Positions 11,721-23,317 of a stretch of DNA of 64,000 nt are shown here, one piece after another. A program made the translations under genes and the position numbers. Origin of the DNA: Ophiocordyceps camponoti-saundersi (nom. inval.) (Eukaryota > Ascomycota > Sordariomycetes > Hypocreales > Ophiocordycipitaceae); contig PDHQ01000122.1 in NCBI GenBank assembly GCA_003339415.1, positions 1 through 64,000 on the forward strand, written 5' to 3'. Each line of letters starts with the position of its first letter. The first letter of the stretch is position 1. The notes under the pieces are model-generated. The model was not told the origin of the DNA and did not search any database. It worked only from the letters and a program-made list of their open reading frames with translations.

Positions 11721-13017
11721 AAAAAAGCGAAGGAATCCGAACGGGCACCGTACCGTGTTCGCAGGTACGAAGCACTACATGGCTGTGTCGCTCAATTTCG
11801 CAACGGTCACAGGGCGCAGCATCCCGTGTCCGGGGCTTGCAGGGTGCGTAGAATTAGATTACGTAGTCAATGTACTAGCAAGTATTCTTTAACGCGACGG
11901 CAAAAAAGGGCACCACCAACGGTGCGGCCGTTGGTGAGCTCAGAGCTCTTTGGTCCGGCTGGCTGCCCAACAAAAATGGTACTCAAGGTGGCCGTCTCGT
12001 ACCACGATGGGGTGAAGGCGCAGCCACGGGTACGCGCCGGGAACTCGTCAGGCACCTGGCAGGCAACAGCCTGAAACTTCCCGACGATGTTACTTGCAGC
12101 CTCTCAGCCGCGTTACCACTGAGTCCAACAAGCAGAGATGGCACTGTATACTTGTTTCTCTTGAGAAAAAGACGATTAGGGAGGCATCCGTGTCGCAGAC
12201 TCGCGGCTACCCTAGCAGGATAAATGATTAATGTGGGAGGTTAGTAGGCACTTACCTACCTACCTGCCTGCAGCCTACCTACTACCTACTTACCTACCTC
12301 AATGGCTTAACCTGACTGCCTCTCTAACCCTCTGACTTGCCATCTTTCAAGGTTCGCATCAATCGGTGCCAACACTCTGAACTGAGAGACTTAACCTCGA
12401 AATGCCTAGGTACCTACCCGTGTGTAGGTCCCGCACTCGTGTCTCGTCTGGAGCCCAGGACCTACGGCTAGCAAGTACATACATACATACATTTATACCT
12501 GTATGTATATACCTACCTACCTACATAGTACCTACCTAGCTTTTACCTACCTGCAGGCCACCTGAATGCCTACCTCACCACATACATAGGTACCTATCTA
12601 TCTATCTAGGTAGATATTAAAAGTACGCATGTATGTATGTAGGTTTGTATCCGGACACTACCCAGGTACTTATTCATCTGTGCACCTATCTACATACTAT
12701 ATTTGTACAATTGTTCGGTACAGATGTAGAAAGCGCGCCTCTGTGGCGGTTGAAACCGCAGCGGAGAAACAGACAAATAATAGGCGGACACTTTGCATGC
12801 CACGCATGTTGGGCCTATTTCTGTGTATCTACTTATCGGCCAGCTAGGTTACTGCCCCTCCTAGCCAATCCGCTTCCTCTTCAGCCTCGCGGCAGGCCAA
12901 ACATCATATCACCACCACCTGGTCACCTACTTAGCCAGCCCCGTGGTTCCCTCGCCTCATCAGTGTCCTGTCCGCCCGTCTGTACTCGTGTCTTACGAGC
13001 CGCCTCGGCCGCCCGCC
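11721..13017. other. Intergenic between divergent genes, no supported gene
   Basis: This holds the promoters of the AT-hook gene (minus) and VMA5 (plus). It contains several clusters of TACCTACC, CATA and TAGG repeats (about 12240-12300 and 12475-12640). No ORF here has convincing protein character. Confidence 0.6.
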
Positions 13018-14482
13018 ATGACGACAAAGTACGCCCTGCTCTCGCTGCCCTTGACCGTCTTCGACTCCAACAACCCCGACGACGCTCTCTCTTCTCTCAG
13101 CGCCACCATCTCCCCAGATAACGGAACCGTCATACCGTTCCGGATCCCCGACTTCAAAATCGGCACCCTTGATGCCCTGGTCCAGCAGGCCGATGACCTG
13201 GCCAAGCTTGAGGCCTCGTGCCAGGCCGTCGTGGCCAAGGTCGGCGACTCGCTGCGCCAAGTGCTGCACAACGACGAGGAGCGCGTTGCTTCGTACAAAA
13301 TGGTCAACGACAGTAGGTGCCACGAGGGCTTCCCTCCCGCCCTTTCTCTCCTTTCGGAGTGGGTGCTGAACAGTCTGCGTAGAGCCGACCGATCAGTATC
13401 TCCGCAGCTTCAGCTGGAACAAGATTCGGTACCGGGCTGACAAGCCTATCGGAGAACTTGTCGATACGCTTCGCAAGGTCCGCGCGCGCGCCTTCATTCC
13501 TCCCTGAAGTTGACCATACGATGCCAAGATTAGGCTTGCTGACCAGTAGGGTCTATTCAGGAGCTCGTCACAGTGGACAATGACGTTAAGACCAAGTTTA
13601 ACCAGTACAATTCCGTCAAGACAAACCTCGCTGCTTTGCAACGACGTCAGACGTAAGTGAAAACATGGAGCCATGTAAGGCTCATACCGCTGATGTCGAC
13701 TGATTCGTCATTCTGAAGCGGTAACCTCTCCACCAAGTCGTTGACTCCCATCGTCGACCCCAAACTTCTGGTTCAGGACTCGGAGTATATTGAGACGCAC
13801 CTGATTGCCGTGCCCAAAACTGCAAGCAAGGAGTTCATCAAGACGTACGAGACCTTGTCCCCCATGGTCATACCTCGGTCTGCAGTGGAGATTGATCGCG
13901 ACGACGAATTCATCCTGTTTGCGGCAGCGACGTTCAAGAAACACAGTGCCGATTTCGTTCACAAGTGCCGGGAGCAAAAATGGACGCCACGTCAGTACGA
14001 GTATGTCGAGGGCGGTCGAGAAGAGGAGCAGCGCGAGTTGGATAAGGTCACAAACGAGGAGCGCAAGGTCTGCGGCGAGGCTCTTCGCATGGGAAGGACG
14101 GGGTGGAGCGAGAGTGTCATGGTCTGGGTCCACGTCCTGACGCTGAGGATCTTTGTCGAGGCCGTGTTACGTTACGGTCTGCCGCTGGAGTACGTGACTG
14201 CGTTGGTCAAGGTACGTCTTCGTCCTCCCCGGTTTGCATGGGGCGAGGGGAACTGGATGCTCAGCCGCTTCGCAGACAACATCGAAACTCGCCCCTAAGA
14301 TCAAAGTCGCCCTCGACTCCAACTACTGGTATCTTGGTGGCAACGCCTTTGGTCGAGACAAGCGAGGCAGGGTTACCAAGGACGACGCCGCCATGACGTC
14401 TGAAATGGCCGCGGCCGGGCTGGGGACGGGCGAAGGGCACGAATACACGGCCTTTGTCTACTACGAGCTCGAGTTCCCGTAA
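13018..14482 (+). CDS. VMA5: V-type proton ATPase subunit C
   Basis: Five exons: 13018-13312, 13383-13477, 13561-13652, 13719-14211 and 14276-14482, with all phases consistent. They give 393 aa, matching the roughly 390 aa of yeast Vma5. The protein begins MTTKYALLSLPLTVFD and contains the family segments KPTDQYLRSFSWNKIRY (rebuilt across intron 1), NLSTKSLTPIVDPKLLVQD, a YGLPLEYVTALVK helix and IKVALDSNYWYLGGNAFGRD near the C-terminus. Subunit C is the cytosolic stalk subunit that bridges V1 peripheral stalks to Vo and is released during reversible disassembly. It supports vacuolar acidification. Identification is firm. The start codon is supported by the conserved N-terminus. Confidence 0.96.
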
Positions 14483-15111
14483 GGCAGCATCGAGTTGAGA
14501 CGGATGGAGAGGTTGAAAAGGTGAGAGTAGCAGCATATAGTAAGTGCCTTCCATGAGTTAAATCGGCGACTTAAGCTTTAAAACGCGATATCGAGGCCTT
14601 TCAAGCCTCGACCCGGGCCTCCTGCAATCGCTAACATCGATATCGTCAAGCGGCGGCATCGTGACATGAATGATGGTGAATGGAGGTCTGGGAAGGCAAT
14701 GATCTCACGACTTGCCTGATGTGCCGACAGTTGGGCTCTCCGCCGCTTCCATCCTAGTTTCGTGAGATTTTACAGTAGATGGATGCTAGATATCATCTAT
14801 CAGACAATTAAACCGACTTTGTAATCTATCATGCATGCAATCTTGCATCTTCTATGTACCTATCTATGTAAGTATGCGTTTGTGTATACCTAGTAGAAAT
14901 GCATCCTCTTCCCTTCTACCGTCTTCCTCGTTGCCCAATTCGCTCCCTCCCCTGAAACCCAAACTCAAACCCAAACTGCCCCCCCAAGAAAAGGGGGGGG
15001 TGGGAAGGAGGCGGGGAGGGGAAAGACAAAATAAGAGAAGCGCAACGTTAATCGATGATTCGCGGCATCAACTAGATAGGCAGGCATATGTACAACGTCG
15101 TCAATCACGAG
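14483..15111. other. Intergenic between convergent genes
   Basis: This holds the 3' flanks of VMA5 and the thioesterase gene. It includes a C7/G7 pair (CCCCCCC, then AAGAAAA, then GGGGGGG) at about 14981-15001 that could form a hairpin. No gene is supported. Confidence 0.55.
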
Positions 15112-16022
15112 CTACCACACAGTAGACAGACACACGGGAAGGGGGAAACTTGGGTCCAAGGGGCGACTCACCGCCGCGTATTTGGGCGACACGTAGAGCG
15201 CCTCGGCCTCGGCCAACACCGTAGGCTTCTCACCCGGCTCAGCCAGCAGCTCGATATGACCCTTGACCCAAGCCTTGCGCCCCTCGACGCGGACCGTCTT
15301 GGCCCGGAGCACGAGGAAGCTGTTGGCCGGAGTCGGCTTGCGATAGTTGATGGTCAGGTTCGCCGTCACGCCCATCTTGTGCGGCAGCGCGTCGAAGCAG
15401 CACCAGGCCAAGCCCTCGTCCAGCATCGTGGCGAGGAATCCGCCGTGGACGAGCCCCGGGTGGCCGCATAGTTGATCGCCTACGTAGACGATGCTTACCA
15501 GTGACCGTCCGCCCGGTTCAATCCAGGTCCGCGCCGGCACCGGCACCTTGCCCGCCCCAGTGAGTGCGCCTGCGGTCAGGCTACGAGCCCGATACTCGGC
15601 CGGCATCCGCATGTGCGGTCGCGACTCCTTCAGGTCGGGCCGTTGCCGCAAGTGTGCCGCCAGCGGATGCTTGTCCATGGCCTCCTCCACCCTGCGGGCT
15701 TCTTCGTCCGCTTCTGCGACGGAGAAGCGCTCGAGGCTCGCCTCGTCAGAGTAGAAGCCCAGTCCCCGTGCAGTCAGCATCCGCCATGCCACTGCCGCAC
15801 CTACGGCCCCGGACGCGACACCAACGGCGGCCAAGGCCATGCCCCTGCGCATCCCGGCGCCTGCTGCAACAAGTCGTCAGCAATCGTCCTTGTCAGACCT
15901 TGTCAGCTCTCACACGCACCGGAAGAAGATGCCTCCGCCCCGTGCCAACGGCGCTGCTGCCGCAACAACGGCCTCGTCTCTACCGTCGCGAAACGCCGCA
16001 ACAGACCCGAGCGCCGTAACAT
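15112..16022 (-). CDS. Mitochondrial-type hotdog-fold (4HBT/PaaI) thioesterase
   Basis: Exon 1 is 16022-15920 and exon 2 is 15863-15112, separated by a 56-nt intron (GTGCGT...TTGCAG). Together they encode about 284 aa. The upstream exon adds an Arg-rich, acid-poor start (MLRRSGLLRRFATVETRPLL) typical of a mitochondrial presequence. It is followed by a hydrophobic segment at residues about 42-62 and a hotdog domain with the active-site motif LVHGGFLATMLDEGLAW near residue 175. The domain ends in a conserved ALYVSPKYA strand. Such enzymes hydrolyse acyl-CoA thioesters; the substrate cannot be read from sequence. It resembles the fungal mitochondrial Fmp10-like group. A consensus donor (GTGAGT) right after the last strand suggests a further small 3' exon, so the final about 18 residues may be intron read-through. 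Confidence 0.85.
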
Positions 16023-16476
16023 GTCGATGTGGGCTGTTGGTGATTATCTTTGTTTTTCTCGGAGTGATCGGAAGACGAAGCGGCTGCAAGTCGGTCCCGG
16101 TTCCGTCTGGTGTATTTCGTGTCTCGTACAGACATCACAGTACCGAGGTGTCCGAGAAGGAGACGGAAATTGTCCCCCTACCCCCTTCGCTGCCCTTCAA
16201 TTGATATGCGCATACATACTTGCTTGCCTGCCTTCCCATCCCCCTAATCCTCCCCCCCCTGAATCAGCGCAAACACTTCTGCTACCCACCTGCATCGTTA
16301 TTACTACTGAAAAGTTTGGGCTGCAGATGCTACTAGCTTGGCTTCGCTACCTCCTGATACCGTCTCTCTCTTCTTCTCTTCACGGTTCTAAACCCGCCCT
16401 CGTCATACATACCTACCTACCTACATACCTACATACATATGCACATATATGAGATGTACACATGTTCCTGGACTCT
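16023..16476. other. Intergenic spacer between two minus-strand genes
   Basis: This is the promoter of the thioesterase gene and the 3' flank of MAK21. It contains a TACC/CATA microsatellite near 16408-16450. No gene is supported. Confidence 0.55.
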
Positions 16477-19400
16477 CTACCTGCCGTCTTCCTCACCGGC
16501 CAGCAGTCGTGCATAATCGTCCACCGAGGCAAACATGGGTAGTTCTTTGAGCGCTTTTCGCCGTGATTTCCCGCTTGTTGCCTCGTCTCCATCCTTCACC
16601 CATTGCCCCTGCTCCGCCGCCTCTTGCTCCACCTCCTCCGCGTCTGTGTCGATCGCCGCAAGCCCGTCCTCGTATTCCTCGCTATCGCCGTCCAGGGACA
16701 TGGCAGGAGATGAGCCGTCCTCCGACGCCATGTCTGCATCATCCAAATCATCAAAGCCTTCATCCGACTCGTCGTCGGCAATGTCGGGGTGCGTCGCGAC
16801 CAGTGCCTCCCAGATTCCCTCTTCGCCCTGCTCCTCGTCGTCGGCTGTCGACTTCTTCGTCACCTTTGGCATATGCTGGAAGTACTTGTGGAAAAATATG
16901 TCTTCAGCAGCGACATTTTCCACCGACAAGTTCCAAAACGCCGCCGTGTTGACCACAGGCACCGTAGGTCCGGCTTCTTTCTTGCCAAGCCAGATATCCC
17001 CTACATCCTTAGTTGCTCGTAGCGGCTGCATGATAGAAGCACCGCGTGCCTTGTCTGTAGGCTTCGGAGTCTTGTACACAAATCTGTCAAGGAAGCGGAT
17101 GAGGGAGTGGCTTTCCAGGTCCGGTTTTTGCATAGCCCGACCCTTGCCCAGCAGCGTAGCTGCGCATACGCTCACCGAAGGGTGGTAGTGCATCTGAGCC
17201 GGAATCTACCGTGACCGGTCAGCGCCATCGCACAGTACAGAGACCGACATCAGACTTACGATTTCCCAGAGACAGCTTCTTTGAGCGTTGCTGTGTTCGG
17301 GGTTACGCTTTCGTCCATCATAAGGCTCCTGTTTCGGGGCCTCGTCATCATCAAACACCGACCTTTCCGGTTCTTCCACTAGGGTAGACAGCGCAGGAAA
17401 GGTTTGCTTGAGATGGTCGACGACGTATAGGAGCCCGCAGATAAACGGGGGCTGGTGCAGACCCGCGATTTGCAACATTCTCTTCGCAAAGGCTTTGACC
17501 CGTCGAACATCCACGTCGTTCTTCAGAGCTCGGAGGAGGAGATTGAGGTAGAGCGACTGCTTGGAAGACGTCACTAGCCGAGGGTCTAGCAAAGACTCGT
17601 ACAGCGTCCTGTAGAAGCGATCGGCTGCAAGGTGTCTCGTCGAAGTGAGTTGCTGGATTAATAGCAGAGCCTGTATGCCTGTGTTGAGATTGGTCGAGTG
17701 CGCAATCCGGAAAAGCGTATCCAGGTGATGTTCCATGCTGTGCACAAAGAAAAAGTCAGCAGGGTGCGTGCGTTATGAGGCCCGGCGATGACTTACATGG
17801 CGTCGTTGGCGGCCACGAACGGTACAGCTCGGTTGACACCGGTCAGAATGGCGGATACCAATTTATCTGAAGCCTCTGTCTCCGGCACCGACAATTCTGG
17901 CCGATGAGTTTTGCTTCCGCGCGTTTGTCCGCCTTGTGCTCCCTTGGGTCGTCTACTAGAGCTCCGCTGAGCATCTCGGGCGTCGCCAGATTCTACTTTC
18001 GCTGGTACGGTTCTCCCTTCCGCTTTCAGTAGCATGACGAACAGATCGAAGTAGATGAGTATAAGAGTCTCCGCAACATCCGGCTCCTTATTGCTAAGTA
18101 TTGTCTGGTTCAGAGTATTGACGGCGTACTGCTTGGATCGTATGTCTTGAGACGGTCGGAGGAGAATATCCTGCTCCACTGCACGGATGACGATGGGTTT
18201 CATCTGCGGATGAGTGTCTTGGAGTTGTAATAGAAGAAAGGAAGCTCGGGAAGCAATCTTGCGGTCCCTGTCGCCAAGCTTGTTGACAAGAAGCTTGAGC
18301 AGGTTAGCCTCTTGCTCAGGCTTTTCTCTGAGGAGGGCGCAGACAAAGTCAAGCGCCTTTGACCGTGAGTATTCAACTTCGTCGGAACACCACGTCTCCA
18401 GCAACTGTATGAGTTTGAAATATGTTTCTTTCAGCCAATCCTCGAATGCCCACGCGATCAGGTGCGCTTCCGTTATCTTTCCGGGCAAGAGCTGACCGGT
18501 AGTCCATGCTTTGACCGAATCCCGTTGCAGAGCACCTAGTAACCCGGGTTGACTATGAAAAGTCCGCAAGCGCCTATCCGAAGGAAGAAGACTGCCTGGT
18601 CCAAGCAAGTCAACAAGGGCTCCGATCGCTCCGATCGCCTGGGCGCGACTTTTTTTTGATGCCAAGGTGATGAGAGCATCAAGGGCGCGGATGTTATGGA
18701 CCGGCGACTCTTGAATCGCAAGCGTCAAGGCTGAGACCTTGTCGGCGAGAGTGCCAGACGACATGATGGTGGCCAGGAACTTATGAGACGAAGACGCAAA
18801 TATGCTTGTCCTGTACTTTTCTGCATCGCTATTCAGGAGAGTCTTGGCATGCTTCTTCAGGGCTTCAGTGGAGGCGAAGAGCGGTGCTGGTTGATCAGAA
18901 GATGGACTAGGGAGATTATCCAATTCCGCAGAATGCCATTCTGCCAGTGGTTCAAACATCTTTGGTTACTGCTACGTCAGCAGTCCGAAAGTAGTTTTTT
19001 TTCACAATTTGAGCTTACCATGCCGCTGCTCTTACCGCGGCCGCTTCCCAGGCCGGCATCTTTGGCAAGTTGCCTCGAGCTGCCGCCGACTTCCCGATCT
19101 TCTTCCTTTCCGACGCCCTCGTCATCTTCCTCCTCGGTGGCCTCTCCCGGGTCGGTATGCGAGAATCCGAGTTCCTTGGAAAGAGCTGCGAGCTCTCGCT
19201 TCAGGCGCTCGTCAACTGGGCGGTCCGAGCCTTTAGCGTCCATCTCAATGTCTGAGGCAACGTCATTGATAAGATCCAAGTCTTTCTCATCACCCCCGAG
19301 GGCTTTGATTTCCTCCAAAAGCGTGAGCTCATCGCTTGTTCTGTCATTTGGCTGCGAAGGGCGATGTCTTTTGGATCGCTGCTGCTTGGTCGACGCTTCG

Positions 19401-19543
19401 CTGGATGGTTTCTTCCTTTTATGTTGATTGGCGTTCAAGCCTTGCTCGATCGTAGACGTTAATTGTGCGAGTGCATTCTCGTCAAAGCTCTCTTGACGCT
19501 TCGAAGAGACGCCAGCCTTGGGTTTTTTTGAGGCCTTCTGCAT
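16477..19543 (-). CDS. MAK21: Ribosome biogenesis protein Noc1/Mak21 (CBF/Mak21 family)
   Basis: Four exons: 19543-19019, 18959-17797, 17737-17260 and 17205-16477. The introns are 54-59 nt and the product is about 964 aa, close to yeast Mak21 (1025 aa). The N-terminal about 170 residues are charged and low-complexity. Then come MFEPLAEWHSAEL, helical repeats, the strongly conserved VEYSRSKALDFVCALLREKPEQE region, and the CBF/Mak21 core from residue about 563 (HLDTLFRIAHSTNLNTGIQA and DRFYRTLYESLLDPRL). The C-terminal third includes the family segment HYHPSVSV, an acidic stretch and a KALKELPMFASVDDYARLL tail. The family acts in the nucleolus with Noc2 in early 60S pre-ribosome assembly and export. 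It shares a 267-bp divergent promoter with the prolyl-tRNA synthetase gene. The acceptor of intron 1 is placed at AAAG|ATG because the upstream CAG would introduce a stop. Confidence 0.93.
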
Positions 19544-19810
19544 TTCGACTCGTTGCTTCTCCGTCGACGATGTTTGCGCTCATTACGTGCCATCAGCGTT
19601 TATTTTTTTCCCCCCTCTCTGTCTATCTTCTCTTCGTGACGCTTATCGGCTTATCGTAGGGACCCTCTTCGGCAATAATGCGGTTATTGGCACAGCTGAA
19701 CTTCCGAATACGACAACGACAATCGTCTTCGTCAATGGCATGTCGATTTTTTGTTAGAGTGAAGCAATAGCTTGCGCTGTTGAAGAATCACTTGGTATCC
19801 GTCGCACTGA
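19544..19810. promoter_or_regulatory. Short divergent promoter region (MAK21 / prolyl-tRNA synthetase)
   Basis: Only 267 bp separate the two divergent start codons, so both promoters must lie or overlap here. The region has T-rich and CT-rich stretches. No specific factor site was identified. Co-regulation of a 60S assembly factor and an organellar tRNA synthetase is possible but untested. Confidence 0.5.
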
Positions 19811-21598
19811 ATGATTATGAGCCGGACAGTAATTCCGAGGCCGAGACTTTTCAACGCAAAGAGAGCCGGCAACACGTTCCAAATCCGTTCCATCTCCCAT
19901 CATGGTCTCACCAAGGCCGGTCGGCCGCGGTCGCTTCTTTCCAGCATATGGACGCCAACCGGCGGAGTATCCGCTTCTTTGAGGGAATGTGAGCAGCAGT
20001 TCGTTTTGGAGGCTGGAAGTTCCCTTCATCTCTGACTTCTCTTCTTAGCCGGGCATGAGAGACTGATACGTGCCGGCTTCTTGCGCCAAGTAAGGCTACT
20101 TGGTCACAGCGACCTACACCACGATTGCTCATTCCGTCCTTCAAGACTCTACCGGGCGCCTTTCATCTACTACCTCTCGGACTTCGCGTGCAGCAAAAGA
20201 TCGAAGCCTTGCTTGAAAAGCACATGCAATCCCTAGGTTAGGCGTCTTACTCTCAGCACGACTGTGTGATTGACCAAAGAACCCTGAAGGTGCCTCTCAT
20301 CTCTCCCTTTCGTCTCTAACGACAAGGTATCTATGGAGTAGAAGCGGTCGGCTGAATGACCTTTTACCCGAGGTACATGATTTTCTATTCTACCCTCGCA
20401 AGAAACGTGCTGACTTGTCCAGCTGTTCCAATTCGTTGACCGCCGGGAAGCCTCGCTCATGCTATCACCGACTCATGAAGAAGAAATCACGAAGCTCGTG
20501 TCAAAGACGCTAAAATCATACAAAGACCTTCCGTTACGGCTCTATCAGATGAGTGAGTCAGTCTGCATGACTTTACGACCCTTTCTCTGAACCATCATGT
20601 CCTTGTTAGCGAGAAAATATCGAGATGAACTGCGTCCGCGTCGCGGCCTCATGCGATCTCGAGAATTCATCATGAAGGACTTATACACATTCGACCTCTC
20701 GTGTCAGTCCGCTGTCGAGACATATCACGAGGTTACCAAAGCCTATCGTGGTTTCTTTGCCGATCTGAAACTACCCATTCACATGTCTGAGGCGAGCTCT
20801 GGACACATGGGTGGCGACTTCAGTCACGAGTTTCTTCTAGTGACTGACGCAGGCGAGGACACCGTTGCCATTTGTGATCATTGCTCACATTGTGCCAATG
20901 GCGACATCGTCAAAGAATTGAGTCTCAGTTCGGGTAAAATGCAAGAGGATGGAGAAGGGGCATGCGAGGAGGAGAAGGACGTAAAGCAGGTATTCAAAGA
21001 TGAAGAGGGCAACGAGACATTAAAGGGAGACCAAGCATCGGGAGATCGATCCGGCGGAATACTTTGCTCCTCCTGCACCAAAGGATCGCTGAAGCTCCGC
21101 CGAGCCCTGGAGTTGGGTCACATGTTTTTCCTCGGCACCCGATACTCGGAACCGCTGAACCTAAGAGTCCGGACGCCCGACGGATCCCAAGATCCGGTCC
21201 CTGTCCAGATGGGCTGCTACGGGATTGGCATATCGCGTCTGGTTGGAGCGGTGGCCGAGCACATGTCAGACGAGCGAGGCCTCGTCTGGCCTCGTGCCAT
21301 CGCCCCCTTCGAAGTTGTCATCGTTCCCTCATCTCCGGTAACGCAGGAGGCGGTCGAGTTCTACGATGGCCTTGTTGATCATGGACGCATGGACGTCATC
21401 CTCGACGATCGCAGGGAATCCTTCGGCTGGAAAATGCAAGACGCCGACCTAATCGGCTATCCCATCACCGTCGTGCTCGGTCGGGCTTGGAGGGATGGCG
21501 GCACCTGCGAAGTCCAGTGCAGAAGCCTAGGTATCATAGAGAACGTGGCTGTCGACGATATGGGCGGCTATCTCGAGAACCTGCTGTCCCGGCTATGA
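19811..21598 (+). CDS. Mitochondrial prolyl-tRNA synthetase
   Basis: Six exons: 19811-19988, 20049-20089, 20146-20236, 20290-20372, 20423-20552 and 20610-21598. The phases join cleanly to about 503 aa. The start has two nearby ATGs (19811 and 19817) and an Arg-rich, presequence-like N-terminus. Class II ProRS features appear in order: LIRAGFLRQ, GAFHLLPLGLRVQQKIE, LMLSPTHEEEITKLV, RPRRGLMRSREFIMKDLYTF, GHMFFLGTRYS, and GCYGIGISRLVGAVAE (motif 3), then an anticodon-binding domain with VILDDRRESFGWKM. It is a bacterial-type enzyme with a short, acidic insertion domain, like yeast Aim10. It charges tRNA-Pro for organellar translation. The exon 4 segment WSRSGRLNDLLPE was recovered only by splicing and matches the family well. 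Confidence 0.92.
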
Positions 21599-21918
21599 TG
21601 CGGAGGATAAAGATTCAAGATGCATAGATACATGCGTAGGTAGGTAGGTAGTTATCACAAAGCCCAGATTACTACCGAAATATTACATACATTGTATGAT
21701 TGTGCTGTAGCCCTTACTGTGATGCTCCCTCATTTCATATTCGCCATCCCGTATACCGACCACAATGTCTGCCACCGATCTATAGAAGGACGCCGCCGAT
21801 TTCGTATGTGTGAATCCTTGCCTGGCATTAATGAAACGAGCAAGGTATCAAAAAACGCAGAGTAATTGAAAATAATTGTCATAATTCATGAGTCCAACAA
21901 GAACAGGCCGATAAAGAT
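21599..21918. other. Intergenic between convergent genes
   Basis: This holds the 3' flanks of the prolyl-tRNA synthetase and APP1 genes, with a short TAGG microsatellite near 21635-21650. Nothing else was identified. Confidence 0.5.
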
Positions 21919-23317
21919 TTATTGGGCCGCAAAATCCACAGAACCGGCCTCGTTCCTGGTAATCGCATTTTCGATGATCTCGACGCACTTGCTTGGGTCC
22001 TCAAAGATATGCCAAACTTCCCTTGGAATATCCTCAAAAGCAGCTTCAAACCTTTTTGGTTCGTTCTTTTCCTCGATGCCGACAGCTGCCACGTCCGTGG
22101 CCTTGCGAATCAGGATCAGCTTAATCCAGCCGGGGAAGGCTCGATAGCTGTCACTTGACGTTAGGACTTCGCATGTCTAAGATTCAGACTCGGAAAAGGG
22201 GGAAACCACTGACATTTCGCCGTAGGCCTCAGGATCAGATTGTGTTGAGTCGCCCACGACAATCATTTTCTTCTTTGGCAACCACGAGTTGATCTTGGTC
22301 ATCCGATCCACCTTGTATTCTTCCGTATCCAGAGTCAAGGCCGAGAGCAAGCCGGCCATCGTCTTCCAACTCGAGTCTCTCAATATCAACGTCCCCGACG
22401 GATAATAGTCCTTTCGAAACTTCTTGAGAAACGGGTAAAGATTATACGGCGAGGCGGACAGATAGAACCAAGCCGTATCCTCAGGCAGTAGTGATTTCAT
22501 CTCGGCATACAGCTCGGGCATGCCGGGAATCGGGGTCGGAGAATTGACAAACGATTCACGAAGAATACCCACGGGATCGCTAGTCAGAGTGACTTTGATT
22601 GTATCGTCAATATCTGCTATCAGGTTAGTCGTGTCATAGCCCGCAGGTCATGCGTAGAGGAGGAGGCAGAAACGCACCGGATATGACGCCCCAGCCCTCA
22701 GGTCCGGCATAATATGTCTCCATGTGCGGTATGGCACCATCTCCGCCACCTTTTCTGGACTTGGCTGAGGTTCTGACAAGGGAGCCCTCGGCGCTACCCG
22801 GAATTGTCAAGACGTTTGAGCATAGGCCGTTGGCATTCGAAGGGCCGATCTTAAGCCGCGTTCCCCCATGGTGAAGGGCCGTTATGGTCGTGGCCGGGCG
22901 AATGTCCCATAGAAATGGAAGTACCCTCTCCTCAACCGTCTTCCGCTCCTTGGCGTCATCCGCCAGGCCGATTGCATGGGCGACGCCGCTGACGACGTCG
23001 ACAAGTCTCGCCTTATCCTCACGCTCGAAGACGGCTGCGATGAATTCGGCGCACCAGTGACCATGAATGGCATGTTGAAACGCCGTGTTGTCCAAGAGCC
23101 AGACGATGTTGTCCTTTTTGACGGCTCTTCCACCGGGCATGAATCTGGCCAATCTCCCCAAGAAGCTACTAGGTCGGCAAAAACGAGACAGACTAGGCTC
23201 CGGCGAGCTTTCGAGGCTCGGTAAGCTGGACTCAATCTCCTCGAAGTTGTTCTTTTGTCGGGTTCGACGCTGCATTGTGCTGGCTAGAGACGAATGGAAA
23301 GAGTTGACGGGATCCAT
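21919..23317 (-). CDS. APP1: App1-type phosphatidate phosphatase (DUF2183)
   Basis: Three exons: 23317-22678, 22616-22214 and 22147-21919, about 423 aa. The HAD-like catalytic motif DxDxT is intact: D215-I-D217-D-T219 in SADIDDTIKVTLTSDPVG. Downstream family blocks are FYLSASPYNLYPFLKKF, LRDSSWKTMAGL and KKKMIVVGDSTQSDPEAYGE, followed after the last intron by IYRAFPGWIKLILIRKATDV. App1 converts phosphatidate to diacylglycerol and in yeast associates with cortical actin patches and endocytic proteins. The protein is shorter than yeast App1 (587 aa) and lacks its long proline-rich tail. The frame stays open upstream of the chosen ATG (a segment reading RDPFRRTGFFN), so an additional 5' exon is possible. 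The intron 2 donor is the weaker GTCAGT. Confidence 0.88.

Noticed and set aside
11104..11775. Poly-Pro/Ser-Leu frame on the minus strand and poly-Gly frames on the plus strand
   Set aside because: Translations of the poly-G and GA/GT repeats.
12080..12140. A-box-like sequence (minus strand GGACTCAGTGGTAACGCGGC) suggesting a tRNA
   Set aside because: No matching acceptor stem, anticodon arm or credible B box could be found around it.
20597..20612. ATG at 20597 as start of the prolyl-tRNA synthetase
   Set aside because: Five upstream exons supply the missing conserved N-terminal half, and the ATG lies inside an intron.
22634..22677. C-terminal extension SGAFLPPPLRMTCGL after the first App1 exon
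   Set aside because: It is intron read-through. Splicing at 22677 to 22616 restores the catalytic DIDDT motif.
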